Source: Clostridiales bacterium | Lineage (GTDB): Bacteria; Bacillota; Clostridia; Peptostreptococcales; Anaerovoracaceae | DNA: 59,620 bases | Assembly (NCBI GenBank): GCA_015258265.1 | Contig: JABZIP010000008.1 | Location: forward strand, 1-59,620 | Reading direction: 5' to 3' | Shown here: piece by piece, positions 1 to 9,496 of the stretch | Layout: every line of letters begins with the position of its first letter | How positions within the stretch are numbered: the first letter of the stretch is position 1 | Notes under the pieces: generated by a model | The model's input: the letters and a program-made list of their open reading frames with translations, nothing else | What the model was told of the DNA's origin: nothing | The model's database searches: none | Made by a program: the position numbers and the translations under genes

Positions 1-301
1 CAATGAAACTTACGACCTTAGAAATTTATTACATTCGGGTTATGGCAATGCAATAGGATATAAAAATACAAAGTTGGATGAGCTTTTGGATAAATTAAAA
101 AGCGGCTTGCCAAGAGAAGAGGAAACCGAAACATATGGAAAAATCAAGAAACTGATTGGCGATGAATTGCCGTATTATTGCATTTTGTATAAAACATACG
201 GAGCAATGCTTTCGGAAAATATCAAGGGAGTAAATAGCGTTTATTTTAATAATTTTTACAAAGATGCACCTAATTGGTATTGCGAATACGAGGTTCATTA
301 G
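1..301 (+). CDS. Extracellular solute-binding protein, family 5 (oligopeptide/dipeptide type), C-terminal fragment
   Basis: The reading frame is open from base 2 to a TAG at 299-301, so this is the 3' end of a gene that begins outside the window. The visible ~99 residues read like the C-terminus of DppA/OppA-type substrate-binding lipoproteins of peptide ABC transporters: an N-x-K-x-DELLDKL segment, a helix with Glu-rich turn, an ELPYY-x-x-LYKTYG strand, and a final VYFNNFYKDAPNW segment. In the family this domain closes over a bound peptide outside the membrane. No partner permease genes follow; the next gene is an unrelated adhesin with its own promoter. A run of nine T follows shortly downstream, but I see no strong stem before it. 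Family membership is inferred from the C-terminal pattern only. Confidence 0.75.
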   Translation, partial: NETYDLRNLLHSGYGNAIGYKNTKLDELLDKLKSGLPREEETETYGKIKKLIGDELPYYCILYKTYGAMLSENIKGVNSVYFNNFYKDAPNWYCEYEVH

Positions 302-332
302 ATAGCTGAAACAATGTTTTTTTTTAAGAGCG

Positions 333-360
333 TTTCAATACATCGTAATATGTGTATACT
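333..360 (+). promoter_or_regulatory. Probable promoter of the first adhesin gene
   Basis: TTTCAA (333-338) and TATACT (355-360) are separated by 16 bases. The promoter region of the next adhesin gene has the same layout and shares the AAGAGCGTTT block that covers the -35 (see 4431-4458), which supports both. Confidence 0.5.
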
Positions 361-409
361 ACTTAGCAAGGATATTAAGTTTAAAATTACAATGAAAAGG
401 AGGAATTTT

Positions 410-3400
410 ATGAAAACCAAAACCGTGCCCGGGCGGAGCAATCCGATAGGCAGAATACTAAGTGTATTTTTGGCTATAGCTTTGGTGTTTACAGGAATAA
501 CTGTACCAAAAGATATATTTGCCGAAAGCAGAGATGTCAGTGATTTGTTTAAGTCGCTGGAAATTAAAGTGAACGATAAAAAACCGGAGGGAACCATTGA
601 GCTAAACGAAAATCAGCAAATAAAACTTCTGGTAACTATGAAAGTACCTGTATCTTTAGATTTTCCTGATGAAGATGCAGAAGCGAAAAAAGATAAGGTA
701 GTAAAAGCCGGAGACAAGGCTAGTATCTTGCTTGGCAAAGGACTTTCAAACTTCGGTACTTCTGCAAAAAAAGCTATAATAATTACATCTAAAGACGGAA
801 AAAAGCCTTTGAAATTGGGAGAATATCAATTTGTAACTAGAGGCGATGACCTTTATGTTGACATAACCTTTACCGAATCAGGTGTTGAAGGAGAAGATAT
901 TTTTTCTGATTATGAAGGTGTAGAAGCAGGTATCGAAGGCAATTTTTCAGTTGATTTATCAAAAATACCGCTTAATCCTACAGAAGACACAAAGATAACT
1001 ATTCTTAACAAAGAATATATATTAAAAGCGAAAAAACCTGCAGATCAAGGGTATATTGAAAAAACCGGAGAAATAATACCTTCAAAACAGACTGTAAAGT
1101 GGACAGTAACCGTAAGCTCTGACAGCAAAATCATGAATGATTTTACATTTAGTGATAATTTAGAGAACGTGGGCGAGTACGAGGCGGATAGTTTTAAATT
1201 TGAATACACTGCAAAAGACGGAAGTAAGCATACGGTAAAACCTAAAGCTCCATACAATAGCAAAACTAAAGTTTTGAGCCATACTTTTGCAAAAGACGGA
1301 GAAAATGATATAGTTGCTCCGGCTAAGATTACATTTGAAACTAAAATGTCAGATGAGCAGCTTCTACCACAAACAGTTACTTATATAAACAATACTGCTA
1401 AACTGGAAAAAGAGGGGAGCAAAACTGTCGAGTCTAAAGCTTATGTTAAATGGGAAAAAGCCGCTATCACTAAAAAATTTGTTGAAACGAAGGTAGAGGG
1501 CGGGAATGTATTCCTTATATGGAAGATTACTACCAACGAAGCCAAGGCTAAAGTAGACAATGTAAAGATAACAGAAAGATTGGCTGGAAGAATCTATACA
1601 GCGTCAGAAGGTGTTACAGGTTATGAAGTTGAGTACCACTCTGCGAAGATGCTTTTTTACGATGAAGACGATAAGCTAATTGAAAGCAAAACAAGAAAGT
1701 TTGCCAAGAGCCCGTCAAGCGGAGAAGAAGAATTGCCGAAGCCTGATGCATACAATAGCGCAGTGTTTAACGTAGGCAGCATTGACGGAAAAGTAGAGCT
1801 GGAAGTTACTACAAAAGTTAAGAATCCGGCAGGGCTTACAACTAATGGTAAAATCAATAGTAGAAAACTATTGAAAAACGATGCTTCGTTTTCGTGGGGC
1901 GCAAAACCGATATATAGAACTGTTTCTATAAGGGAAATGCTGGGAAATAAAGCAATCACAAAAACTCCTGTAGATAAGAACAAAAATGTCATAGACTATT
2001 TGAATTTTATCACTACATGGAGAATACAGGTTTCCAAGGATAATGTTACACCTGATGCAACGGCATACGACATGCTGATTTTTGACAACGATGCCAAAGA
2101 AGACGACGTGCGCAATTTCAGATTGGGTGAAGCGAGCGATGCGCCAAAAACTATAGACGGCATATCTTTGGAAGCGTTGAAACCGCAGGAATTACAGTAT
2201 TTTCAGTACATAGACGGAAAACATTCTCAGCCGAACGGCAAAAACAATGTGAAAGTAACTTCTGAAAAAATATATTTAACCAAAAAGTTTGACGGTGTAA
2301 ACGAAACAACAAGATATATAGGCGATTTGGTTATAATGAAGAATTTTGGAAGCGATGAAGATGAGCGTACTGTGTATATAGATTCACGCACGATTAAAAA
2401 ACCGAACATTATCAACAATTACAGCTCGAGGCTTCCAAATACTGCATACTTGTACGAGGGTTCTCACTATATAGATTTAGATACAGCTTATGTATACTAT
2501 GATTCCGAGATGCTGTTCAAAGCGAATATATCAAGAAATCAGGCAGCGAGATTTGATAAAGAGCCTACCGCTCTAAATGCCAATGTAACAAATGTAACAC
2601 CGGGCAACTGGCCGTATTACAAGAAAAATTCGTTTAATTATGATGATAAAACGATTACTTACAGGCTCAGCGTAAACGGTAGAGGGGTGTTTGATTTAGG
2701 CGACGGCGAAGTTATAGATCAATTACCTAAGTCTTTGGAATTGGAAAAATACACCATATTCAAAGGTAAGTATAATAGAGGAGGTCCACAAGACTTAAGA
2801 GTTTCTGCAGTTGGCGAGCCAATACTCGTAGGCGATAACGAACAAAAAACTGATGAAGTAGAAGTGGTAATAACTCCTGCTGATGAAAACAACGGACAAA
2901 GGATTACATTTAAATTCCCTAAAATTAAAAATGCTTATGTAATAATGCTTAAGACTAAGCTAAAGGACGAAGCGTTTAAAGAATATTTGGAAAAGGGAGA
3001 AAAGGTTACTATCACCAACGATGCTTTGGTATCATTAGGTGATATCACAGGCGGTGCAAATGTAAAAAGCGAAGTTGAAATAGAGCCTAAGGCTACATTT
3101 AAGCAATACGAATTTTCTTCATTGTCGCCTGCCGAGCTGAAATGGAGCATAGATTATTTACCATACGGCGTTATCAAAGAAAAGACGGCTGTGATAAAGG
3201 ATGTGCTCGGAGAAAACATAGAGCTCCGCCATGGGAATGAAAAAGACAGCTTGATATTTAAAAACGAAGATGGAACCAAAAACTTCCAGATATTCGATTT
3301 GAAGCTCAATGCGGACGGTACTGTTACACCGGGTGAAGAAACTAAAGATATAAAAATAGAAGATTATATCTCATATGATTATGCTTCCAGAACGCTCAAA

Positions 3401-4330
3401 TTTAAGGTTCCTGACCATACTAAAGCATATCGCTTCGCATATGTTACGGATATAACAGGTGCGCCGGGTGCTGTTGTTACGAATACAGCAACACTGGAAG
3501 AAACAAGTCTAAAACAAAATTACGACACAAAGGTTTCTTACACAATAGGAGAAAACAGTGCATACGCGATAGCGACAAAGAGTGCGTTTATCGAAATCAC
3601 TAAAAAAGCTAAAGACGGTACTCTTTTGGAAGGAGCTAAGTTCAAGTTAAAGAGTAAAGACGGCACTAAGTATTACGAAAAAGAACTTGCAACGGACAAG
3701 AACGGCAAAGTTCAATTTAGAGGCATTCCGGTAGGTGACTACATTCTAAAAGAAACTCAAGCACCACAAGGATATTGGATAAGTGAAAAAGAGTATGAGG
3801 TTAAAGTAGTAAAAGCAGGTGCTGTACTTATGGCTACTGTTGGAGATACAAAGACTAACAAGGTAAGTATAGAAAACATACCTACAACAGAACCTAATCT
3901 GGATCCTAAGGATCAGCCAAAACCTAATCCTAACCCAAATACAACACCGGATCCTAATAAGCCTCCTGTAACACCACCGGAGAATCCAACTACGCCAACA
4001 ACACCAACAACACCGACTACACCTAGAACACCAAATAGACCGGTATATCCGAGGGGAAATACACCGAACCCGAACGATCCTAGCAGTCCAAACGAGATAA
4101 CGGTGATAGATGACAACGGTGTACCGCTTGGAAATTACAAAAAACATCAAAATCCTGACGGTACGGTTGAATATCAGCTTGTAGACGAGGCTGTGCCTTT
4201 AGGCTTGCTTCCAAAGACAGGCGATGATTTCGCAGGTGCATACCATATGGGAGGCTTTTCGCTGATAGTTTGCGGTCTTGGCATTGCGCTTGTTGGAATT
4301 CGAAGAAGAAAGCAAAGTAAAAAAATCTGA
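410..4330 (+). CDS. Giant LPXTG-anchored surface adhesin with SpaA-type domain (paralogue 1)
   Basis: This is a 1,306-residue secreted, wall-anchored protein. The start chosen is ATG 410, 6 bases after AAAAGGAGG (395-403); an upstream in-frame start at 314 has no ribosome binding site. The N-terminus is a signal peptide (basic stretch, hydrophobic LSVFLAIALVFTG, cleavage probably after DIFA). The long middle consists of beta-rich modules (repeated FTFSDNLENVGEY- and ITFETKMSD-like blocks) resembling isopeptide-type adhesin domains. About 150 residues before the C-terminus lies a SpaA/prealbumin-like domain (EITKKAKDG, GAKFKLK, then LKETQAPQGYW) whose Lys and Glu could form an isopeptide bond. 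A Pro/Thr-rich wall-spanning stretch, a conserved TVIDDNGVPLGNYKKH block and a LPKTGDD sorting signal with hydrophobic tail and RRRK end follow. A sortase would attach it to peptidoglycan; none is in this window. The ligand is unknown. Own promoter and terminator imply a single-gene transcript. Confidence 0.88.
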   Translation: MKTKTVPGRSNPIGRILSVFLAIALVFTGITVPKDIFAESRDVSDLFKSLEIKVNDKKPEGTIELNENQQIKLLVTMKVPVSLDFPDEDAEAKKDKVVKAGDKASILLGKGLSNFGTSAKKAIIITSKDGKKPLKLGEYQFVTRGDDLYVDITFTESGVEGEDIFSDYEGVEAGIEGNFSVDLSKIPLNPTEDTKITILNKEYILKAKKPADQGYIEKTGEIIPSKQTVKWTVTVSSDSKIMNDFTFSDNLENVGEYEADSFKFEYTAKDGSKHTVKPKAPYNSKTKVLSHTFAKDGENDIVAPAKITFETKMSDEQLLPQTVTYINNTAKLEKEGSKTVESKAYVKWEKAAITKKFVETKVEGGNVFLIWKITTNEAKAKVDNVKITERLAGRIYTASEGVTGYEVEYHSAKMLFYDEDDKLIESKTRKFAKSPSSGEEELPKPDAYNSAVFNVGSIDGKVELEVTTKVKNPAGLTTNGKINSRKLLKNDASFSWGAKPIYRTVSIREMLGNKAITKTPVDKNKNVIDYLNFITTWRIQVSKDNVTPDATAYDMLIFDNDAKEDDVRNFRLGEASDAPKTIDGISLEALKPQELQYFQYIDGKHSQPNGKNNVKVTSEKIYLTKKFDGVNETTRYIGDLVIMKNFGSDEDERTVYIDSRTIKKPNIINNYSSRLPNTAYLYEGSHYIDLDTAYVYYDSEMLFKANISRNQAARFDKEPTALNANVTNVTPGNWPYYKKNSFNYDDKTITYRLSVNGRGVFDLGDGEVIDQLPKSLELEKYTIFKGKYNRGGPQDLRVSAVGEPILVGDNEQKTDEVEVVITPADENNGQRITFKFPKIKNAYVIMLKTKLKDEAFKEYLEKGEKVTITNDALVSLGDITGGANVKSEVEIEPKATFKQYEFSSLSPAELKWSIDYLPYGVIKEKTAVIKDVLGENIELRHGNEKDSLIFKNEDGTKNFQIFDLKLNADGTVTPGEETKDIKIEDYISYDYASRTLKFKVPDHTKAYRFAYVTDITGAPGAVVTNTATLEETSLKQNYDTKVSYTIGENSAYAIATKSAFIEITKKAKDGTLLEGAKFKLKSKDGTKYYEKELATDKNGKVQFRGIPVGDYILKETQAPQGYWISEKEYEVKVVKAGAVLMATVGDTKTNKVSIENIPTTEPNLDPKDQPKPNPNPNTTPDPNKPPVTPPENPTTPTTPTTPTTPRTPNRPVYPRGNTPNPNDPSSPNEITVIDDNGVPLGNYKKHQNPDGTVEYQLVDEAVPLGLLPKTGDDFAGAYHMGGFSLIVCGLGIALVGIRRRKQSKKI

Positions 4331-4364
4331 TTTAACCAAATCTTGCACAGCAAGGTCCAAAATC

Positions 4365-4405
4365 AAAAGCTCGATGTGTCAAAATTCGGCTCATCGAGCT
4401 TTTTT
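4365..4405 (+). terminator. Intrinsic terminator after adhesin 1
   Basis: A perfect 12-base stem (AAAAGCTCGATG at 4365-4376 with CATCGAGCTTTT at 4392-4403) ends in a T run, 35 bases after the adhesin stop codon. Confidence 0.85.
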
Positions 4406-4430
4406 AATGCAAATTGCTTAAAAAAGAGCG

Positions 4431-4458
4431 TTTGAATCGGTTTAAACGGGTGTATAAT
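4431..4458 (+). promoter_or_regulatory. Promoter of the second adhesin gene
   Basis: TTTGAA (4431-4436) and a consensus TATAAT (4453-4458) are 16 bases apart, just after the previous terminator. The AAGAGCGTTT block around the -35 is repeated in the promoter of adhesin 1. Confidence 0.65.
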
Positions 4459-4515
4459 AGTTGATAGGAATTAAGTATGTTCAAATTGCAATAATTGGAA
4501 AAAAGGAGAATTTTT

Positions 4516-7500
4516 ATGAACACAAGGAAACATAGGCGGCAGGGAAGCCGTATAAGTAAATTGCTTAGTATGTTTTTGGCGCTAGCTGTAGCGTTTAGCG
4601 GCATAGCTTTGCCGAAAGATGTATTTGCCGTAGGTGGCAAGGACGTTACAGGCAAGTTAACAACTAAATTTACTATTACAAGTAACGGTAAGCCGCTTGC
4701 AGACAATGCTAAAATAGACGGCACGCAGGAAATTGATATTAAAGTTGATATCAAAGCGCCTCTAACGGACGGCTCAAATAAAATCGTGGAAATAAACGAT
4801 ACGGCTAAAATTGAAATTGCGTCGAAGCTGAAGTTAAAAACAGCGACAACTACAATGGATATAAAGATTGGTACTGATAAAGTCGGCGAATACAATTTCA
4901 CAACAGAGGGGGATAAGACATATTTAAATATTAAATTTGTGGATCCGAATAATAAATATGACGAATATCAAGATTTAGAATTTTGGGTACCGGCAAAATT
5001 TGTGCCGGATTTGACCGGAATAGATCCTGTGAACGGTGGAGAAACAATCGTAAAAATACTCGAAAAACCATATAAGTTTATAATCAATGAACCGAAGTCG
5101 ACAGTTACTTTGAACAAGGTGGGCGAAGTTAGTCGTGATGCAAACGGTAATGTTGAACGCACTATCGAGTGGAAATTGACAGCGACATCTTCAATCGGAT
5201 ATTTAAACGGATATACATTCCTGGACGACTTGAATACAGTTGGTGAATATGTAGATGACAGCTTTAAGTTTAAGTATACTCCTGACGGTGGGACTGAACA
5301 GACAGTAGAACCGACAGCTGTTTATGATGCTGCGAAAAAAACTATCAGTTACAAATTTCAAAAAGACGGAACAAATGACATCAAAACTCCTGTTACAATC
5401 ACGTTTAAAACAAAGATGACGGATGCCCAGTTTATGGCTATTGATAATGGAGATCCTACAAAATCGAAGCAGACAACGATTGTTAATACAGCAAAGCTCA
5501 AAAAGGGTGCGTATGAGGTTCCTGCGCGTGCGACTGCATTGTGGAAACCTGTATGGTCGAGAAAGAAATTAGAAACTACCAATGTTAACCCCGCAACCGG
5601 ACTTGTTACATGGGTAATTACATTAAATAAGGTCAAGGCTGATTTAAAGAATGTTGAAATCACGGATAAATTGACAAAAGATATCAAAAACATGGTAGGC
5701 GGCAACCCTAAGGATTACAAATTTGAGTATCATTCTGCCGAGCTGACTGTAAAAGATGTGAACGATGCGATTGTGAGAACGGAGAATTTCTCGGTGGCGG
5801 CAAATACGCTGACTGAAAACGCGCAAGGCGAAGTTACTATTCCTGTAGGTAACATAACAGGCGAGGTTATCCTTAAAATTACAGCAAAGGTGAATAAACC
5901 GTTACCTTTACCTGATGATTTTGCGAAAGAAAGAAAAATAGTCAGAAACGATGCTTCCATTACTTGGACTGACAATAACAACCAGCCTGTAAAGGTTAGA
6001 AGTGAAATGATAATAGGAAACCCTGCTGCCGGAAAAGCACCGGGAGAGGGAAAATATCTTACCGTAACGACCAGCTCTACAGAAGAAAATGAAGTGGCTG
6101 AGGGCGATGAAAATAGACATTTTATCAACTTTGACACTGTATGGAACATAGAGGTAACACATGATTATCGTGCAGGCGGAGTTGTGTACGATATGATGAT
6201 TTTTGACAACAAGGTTAATGAAACTTCACTAAGAACAGCAGGTACCCTTAAGTTGGATTCATCATCCGGTGCTACCGATATAGACGGAATTCCACTAAAC
6301 AATTTGGTACCGCAAGGTATGACATATCACAAGTTTATTGAAAAAGTGGCAGGCTCCAATGTTACCGTAACACCAAGAAAACTGTATGTTGGAGAAAAGC
6401 ATGTAGGTGATTTGATTGTAATGACAAACTTTACCGACTCCGATCATATAGTTAAGATTAAATCAAATCTTGTGTCGGTAGCATCGCTTATAAACAGCTA
6501 TACAACGGTAAACAATATACTTGATTTGTATGAAAAGGGCAAATACCCTGCAATGAGTACTCCAAATAGCGTATATCTATATAAAAACGGAGAATTCGTG
6601 GATGTCGTTACAATTTGGACCAAGTATATGAGCAGAATGCTTGAAAAGGAAGTGTTGACAAGAGAAGCTGCGGCTACATTCGCCCAAGAAGGCGGTGCTG
6701 GCAGAACGGCAGCAACTATAAACGCGACCGCAGCAGTAACCACAGATCAGACAAAAGCGTTTAACTATAACGATAAAACTGCAACTTATAGATTGAGCGT
6801 AAATGCAAGTAAAATACACGATGTTTCCGAGCAGCTCGGAAGTCTGGTAGTGGAAGATACACTTCCGGCAGGTTGGGAACTCGTCGAATATACAGTATTT
6901 AAAGGCAAGTCCAAACAGGAAAACGAAAGTACAGCAATAACTGCAACGGGGGCATATAATGCCAAAACCAGTGCAAGAGTGGAAGCTGAAAATGCTCCGG
7001 TTCTTACCGGAAAAGAACATACGGCGGATGAAAATGGAGTAAAACTTGACTATTCAAACGGAAAGGTTAAATTTACTTTTGAAAATGCCGACAGCGCGTA
7101 TGTTATAGCGTTAAAGGTGAAGCTGACGGATGACAAGCTCAAAGAATATGTAAAAATTGCTAAACCGCAGTCGGTTTCAAATTCAGCAAAAGTTTACTTG
7201 GCTAATTATCCAGATAAGGTTGTAACAAAATCGCGATCTATAATCGTGGATCCTAAAGTTGTGTTTAAAGAGTACAAAATTAAACCGTCAAATACCGAGC
7301 TTGAATGGCATATTGACTATCTATCACAAGGATTGGTAAAGGAAGAAAATGCTGTAATATACGACAAACTCGGAGAAAATATTGAGCTTAGAACTACCAA
7401 AAAAGATACTTTAAAGTTTGAAAACGAAGACGGAACCAAAAACTTCAGAATAGTTCCAATTACTTTAAATGATGACGGAACTAAGGTTGAAGGGACGGAA

Positions 7501-8523
7501 CTTGCTCTTAATGATGTCAAGAAGTATTTAACATATAGTTCCGACAAAAGAACGCTCAAATTCAAGATTCCCGATCATACAAAAGGATATCGCTTGTACT
7601 ATATTACAGATTTGACGGGAGAAGCGGGATCTGAGGTTAAAAATACCGCCACATTGGAAGAAAGTGTAATCGATTCGGAAAATACACCGAAGCCTTATGT
7701 AATTTCACCTGCTGCAGCAAGTGCAGTAGCAACGAAGATTGCGATTGTAGAGGTTACAAAAATAAAGAAAGGCGGCGGAGCGCTTTTGGGAGCTTCCTTT
7801 ACTCTTCAAAGTACAGGTGAAAACTACTACAGTAAGACATTTACAAGCGGCGCTGACGGAAAAGTTAAGTTTAGAGGTATGCCTGTTGGAACCTATACGC
7901 TTACTGAAACTAAGGCTCCGGATGGATATTGGCAAATAAACAAAGTATATAATGTCGAAGTTACAAAAGTGGGAAATGCGTTGAAGGCTAATATAAAAGA
8001 GGTAAATTCAAATAAGATTACTATTGAAAATACTGCTAAAGATCAGCCTAATCCTAATCCACCAGGCGGTGGCGGAGGAGGAAAAATAATACCACCTGAA
8101 GATCCTAAAAAAGATGAACCTAAAAAGGATGAGCCTAAACCTGAAGATCCTTCGGTAGTACCACCAACTCCAACTAAGCCAGAGAATCCAACTACTCCGT
8201 CTACACCTACAACGCCTACAAGACCTGTATATCCAAGAGGAAATACACCAAATCCGAACAATCCGAACAGTCCAAACGAGATAACTGTAATAGATGAAAA
8301 CGGAGTGCCTCTTGGAAACTTCAAGAAGCATCAAAAGCCTGACGGTACTATGGAGTATGTACTGATTGAGGACGAGAATGTGCCACTGGCAGATTTGCTT
8401 CCGAAAACAGGCGACGACCATGCAAATATGTACTATATGGGCGGTCTGTCGCTGATAATTTGCGGACTTGGTATTACGATTGTCGAAATTCAAAGGAGAA
8501 GAAGGCAAACAAGCAAATTCTAA
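4516..8523 (+). CDS. Giant LPXTG-anchored surface adhesin with SpaA-type domain (paralogue 2)
   Basis: This 1,335-residue protein is a tandem paralogue of its upstream neighbour. ATG 4516 follows AAAAGGAGAA (4501-4510); a TTG at 4495 lies upstream of that site and is rejected. The signal peptide (basic KHRRQGSR, then LLSMFLALAVAFSG, cleavage probably after DVFA) closely matches paralogue 1. Modules occur in the same order: beta-rich region with GYTFLDDLNTVGEY and ITFKTKMTD blocks, a SpaA-type domain (EVTKIKKG, ending LTETKAPDGYW), a linker containing a run of Gly and acidic/Lys-Pro repeats, a Pro/Thr stretch, the TVIDENGVPLGNFKKH block, and LPKTGDD with a hydrophobic tail and RRRR end. It is inferred to be covalently attached to the wall by a sortase encoded elsewhere and to act in adhesion. 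The pair may have arisen by gene duplication followed by extensive divergence, since long identical blocks are confined to the ends. Confidence 0.88.
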   Translation: MNTRKHRRQGSRISKLLSMFLALAVAFSGIALPKDVFAVGGKDVTGKLTTKFTITSNGKPLADNAKIDGTQEIDIKVDIKAPLTDGSNKIVEINDTAKIEIASKLKLKTATTTMDIKIGTDKVGEYNFTTEGDKTYLNIKFVDPNNKYDEYQDLEFWVPAKFVPDLTGIDPVNGGETIVKILEKPYKFIINEPKSTVTLNKVGEVSRDANGNVERTIEWKLTATSSIGYLNGYTFLDDLNTVGEYVDDSFKFKYTPDGGTEQTVEPTAVYDAAKKTISYKFQKDGTNDIKTPVTITFKTKMTDAQFMAIDNGDPTKSKQTTIVNTAKLKKGAYEVPARATALWKPVWSRKKLETTNVNPATGLVTWVITLNKVKADLKNVEITDKLTKDIKNMVGGNPKDYKFEYHSAELTVKDVNDAIVRTENFSVAANTLTENAQGEVTIPVGNITGEVILKITAKVNKPLPLPDDFAKERKIVRNDASITWTDNNNQPVKVRSEMIIGNPAAGKAPGEGKYLTVTTSSTEENEVAEGDENRHFINFDTVWNIEVTHDYRAGGVVYDMMIFDNKVNETSLRTAGTLKLDSSSGATDIDGIPLNNLVPQGMTYHKFIEKVAGSNVTVTPRKLYVGEKHVGDLIVMTNFTDSDHIVKIKSNLVSVASLINSYTTVNNILDLYEKGKYPAMSTPNSVYLYKNGEFVDVVTIWTKYMSRMLEKEVLTREAAATFAQEGGAGRTAATINATAAVTTDQTKAFNYNDKTATYRLSVNASKIHDVSEQLGSLVVEDTLPAGWELVEYTVFKGKSKQENESTAITATGAYNAKTSARVEAENAPVLTGKEHTADENGVKLDYSNGKVKFTFENADSAYVIALKVKLTDDKLKEYVKIAKPQSVSNSAKVYLANYPDKVVTKSRSIIVDPKVVFKEYKIKPSNTELEWHIDYLSQGLVKEENAVIYDKLGENIELRTTKKDTLKFENEDGTKNFRIVPITLNDDGTKVEGTELALNDVKKYLTYSSDKRTLKFKIPDHTKGYRLYYITDLTGEAGSEVKNTATLEESVIDSENTPKPYVISPAAASAVATKIAIVEVTKIKKGGGALLGASFTLQSTGENYYSKTFTSGADGKVKFRGMPVGTYTLTETKAPDGYWQINKVYNVEVTKVGNALKANIKEVNSNKITIENTAKDQPNPNPPGGGGGGKIIPPEDPKKDEPKKDEPKPEDPSVVPPTPTKPENPTTPSTPTTPTRPVYPRGNTPNPNNPNSPNEITVIDENGVPLGNFKKHQKPDGTMEYVLIEDENVPLADLLPKTGDDHANMYYMGGLSLIICGLGITIVEIQRRRRQTSKF

Positions 8524-8554
8524 TTTAATGCAATAGAACAATTAAATATAAATG

Positions 8555-8592
8555 AAAAGGGTGCTGCGTGAGTTTTGCGCAACACCTTTTTC
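8555..8592 (+). terminator. Intrinsic terminator after adhesin 2
   Basis: An imperfect stem (AAAAGGGTGCTGCG with CGCAACACCTTTT, one bulge and one mismatch) ends in TTTTTCT, about 30 bases after the stop codon. Confidence 0.75.
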
Positions 8593-8617
8593 TAAAAATT
8601 TTTAACAAAAAAACTGC

Positions 8618-8646
8618 TTTACAAAGTTATAATTTTGTGATACTAT
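8618..8646 (+). promoter_or_regulatory. Promoter of the tRNA-Leu pair
   Basis: TTTACA (8618-8623) and TACTAT (8641-8646) have a 17-base spacer and lie 22 bases before the first tRNA. The tRNAs and yajC are probably one transcript, as no terminator lies between them. Confidence 0.6.
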
Positions 8647-8668
8647 ATTGAACATGGCTTGTGAATGA

Positions 8669-8750
8669 GCGCTCGTGGCGGAATGGCAGACGCGCACGTT
8701 TGAGGGGCGTGTGAGCAATCGTACCGGTTCAAGTCCGGTCGAGCGCACCA
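8669..8750 (+). tRNA. tRNA-Leu (anticodon GAG)
   Basis: A 7-bp acceptor stem GCGCTCG/CGAGCGC, discriminator A and an encoded CCA are visible. The anticodon arm CACGT-TTGAGGG-GCGTG gives anticodon GAG, a long class II variable arm follows, and the T-loop GGTTCAAGTCC is standard. GAG reads CUC/CUU leucine codons. Confidence 0.95.
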
Positions 8751-8768
8751 ATTATTTGCAAGGAATTT

Positions 8769-8855
8769 GCCGGCGTGATGGAATTGGCAGACGTGCGGGA
8801 CTCAAAATCCCGTGGTGGCAACACCGTATGGGTTCGACCCCCATCGCCGGCACCA
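8769..8855 (+). tRNA. tRNA-Leu (anticodon CAA)
   Basis: The acceptor stem GCCGGCG/CGCCGGC is followed by discriminator A and encoded CCA. The anticodon arm CGGGA-CTCAAAA-TCCCG gives CAA, which reads UUG leucine codons. A class II variable arm and the T-loop GGTTCGACCC are present. It lies 18 bases after the other tRNA-Leu. Confidence 0.95.
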
Positions 8856-8884
8856 ACATTAAGATATGGCTTTTGGAGGAAAAA

Positions 8885-9310
8885 ATGAAAGATATAATGA
8901 ACAATCCCGCTGTAGTTCAGCAACTGGTCATTTTTGCAATTTTGCTTTTTGCGATGTGGTTTTTAATAATGCGTCCGCAAAAGAAAAAAGAAAAAGAAAT
9001 CAACAATATGAGAAACAGCCTGAAACAAGGAGATGAAATCATTACAATAGGCGGAATATACGGCAAGGTAATGAAAGTCAAGGACGAATCCATAATCATT
9101 CAGGTAGGTGTCGACAAGGTAAAGTTCGAAATCACCAAATGGGCTGTATCGAAGGTTGTTAATGCGGCTCCTGACAATTCCAAGAAGGAAGTTGAAGAAA
9201 CCAAGAAAAAGAGCTTACCCAAAAAACTTTTGAAAAAAGATGAAGTTGAAGCGGAGGAAGCTGTCGAGGTTTCAGAAGCGGTTGCGGAAGAAGCAAAGAA
9301 CGAAGACTAG
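8885..9310 (+). CDS. yajC: Preprotein translocase accessory subunit YajC
   Basis: This 141-residue protein has the YajC pattern: one N-terminal membrane helix (VIFAILLFAMWFLI) followed directly by MRPQKKKEKE and a small cytoplasmic domain with GDEIITIGGIYGKVMKV. YajC associates with SecDF and SecYEG during protein export. The start is ATG 8885 with GGAGGA just upstream. A frame open from 8675 runs backwards through both tRNAs and is not coding there. The C-terminal ~40 residues are a Lys/Glu-rich extension. The secDF gene follows after a terminator, consistent with a shared export function but a separate promoter. Confidence 0.95.
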   Translation: MKDIMNNPAVVQQLVIFAILLFAMWFLIMRPQKKKEKEINNMRNSLKQGDEIITIGGIYGKVMKVKDESIIIQVGVDKVKFEITKWAVSKVVNAAPDNSKKEVEETKKKSLPKKLLKKDEVEAEEAVEVSEAVAEEAKNED

Positions 9311-9329
9311 TATACAAAACGAAATTATC

Positions 9330-9362
9330 AAAGGGACTTGTTTGTACGAGTTCCTTTTTTAT
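9330..9362 (+). terminator. Intrinsic terminator after yajC
   Basis: The stem AAAGGGACTTG/CGAGTTCCTTT (two G-U pairs) with a 6-base loop ends in a T run, 20 bases after the yajC stop codon. Confidence 0.8.
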
Positions 9363-9420
9363 TTTCTAAAAAATGTTAAAAAAATATTCTTATAAATAGC
9401 TAAATAATCGAATTTAACCC

Positions 9421-9449
9421 TTGTATAAACTGTCAAAAAGTAGTAGAAT
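9421..9449 (+). promoter_or_regulatory. Possible promoter of the secDF-rel operon
   Basis: TTGTAT (9421-9426) and TAGAAT (9444-9449) have a 17-base spacer in the AT-rich gap between the yajC terminator and secDF. Confidence 0.5.
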
Positions 9450-9496
9450 ATTGAGTATGTATTTTAGTTTAACATAATCGGAGGAAATTAAAAAAA

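Noticed and set aside
3746..4150. Long antisense open frame inside adhesin 1 (and 8008-8541 in adhesin 2)
   Set aside because: They are shadows of Pro-rich coding sequence, with Arg/Cys/Trp-rich translations typical of antisense frames and no ribosome binding site.
8675..8884. In-frame open stretch upstream of yajC through both tRNA genes
   Set aside because: It is the two tRNA-Leu genes. A GGAGGA ribosome binding site and ATG 8885 mark the real start of yajC.
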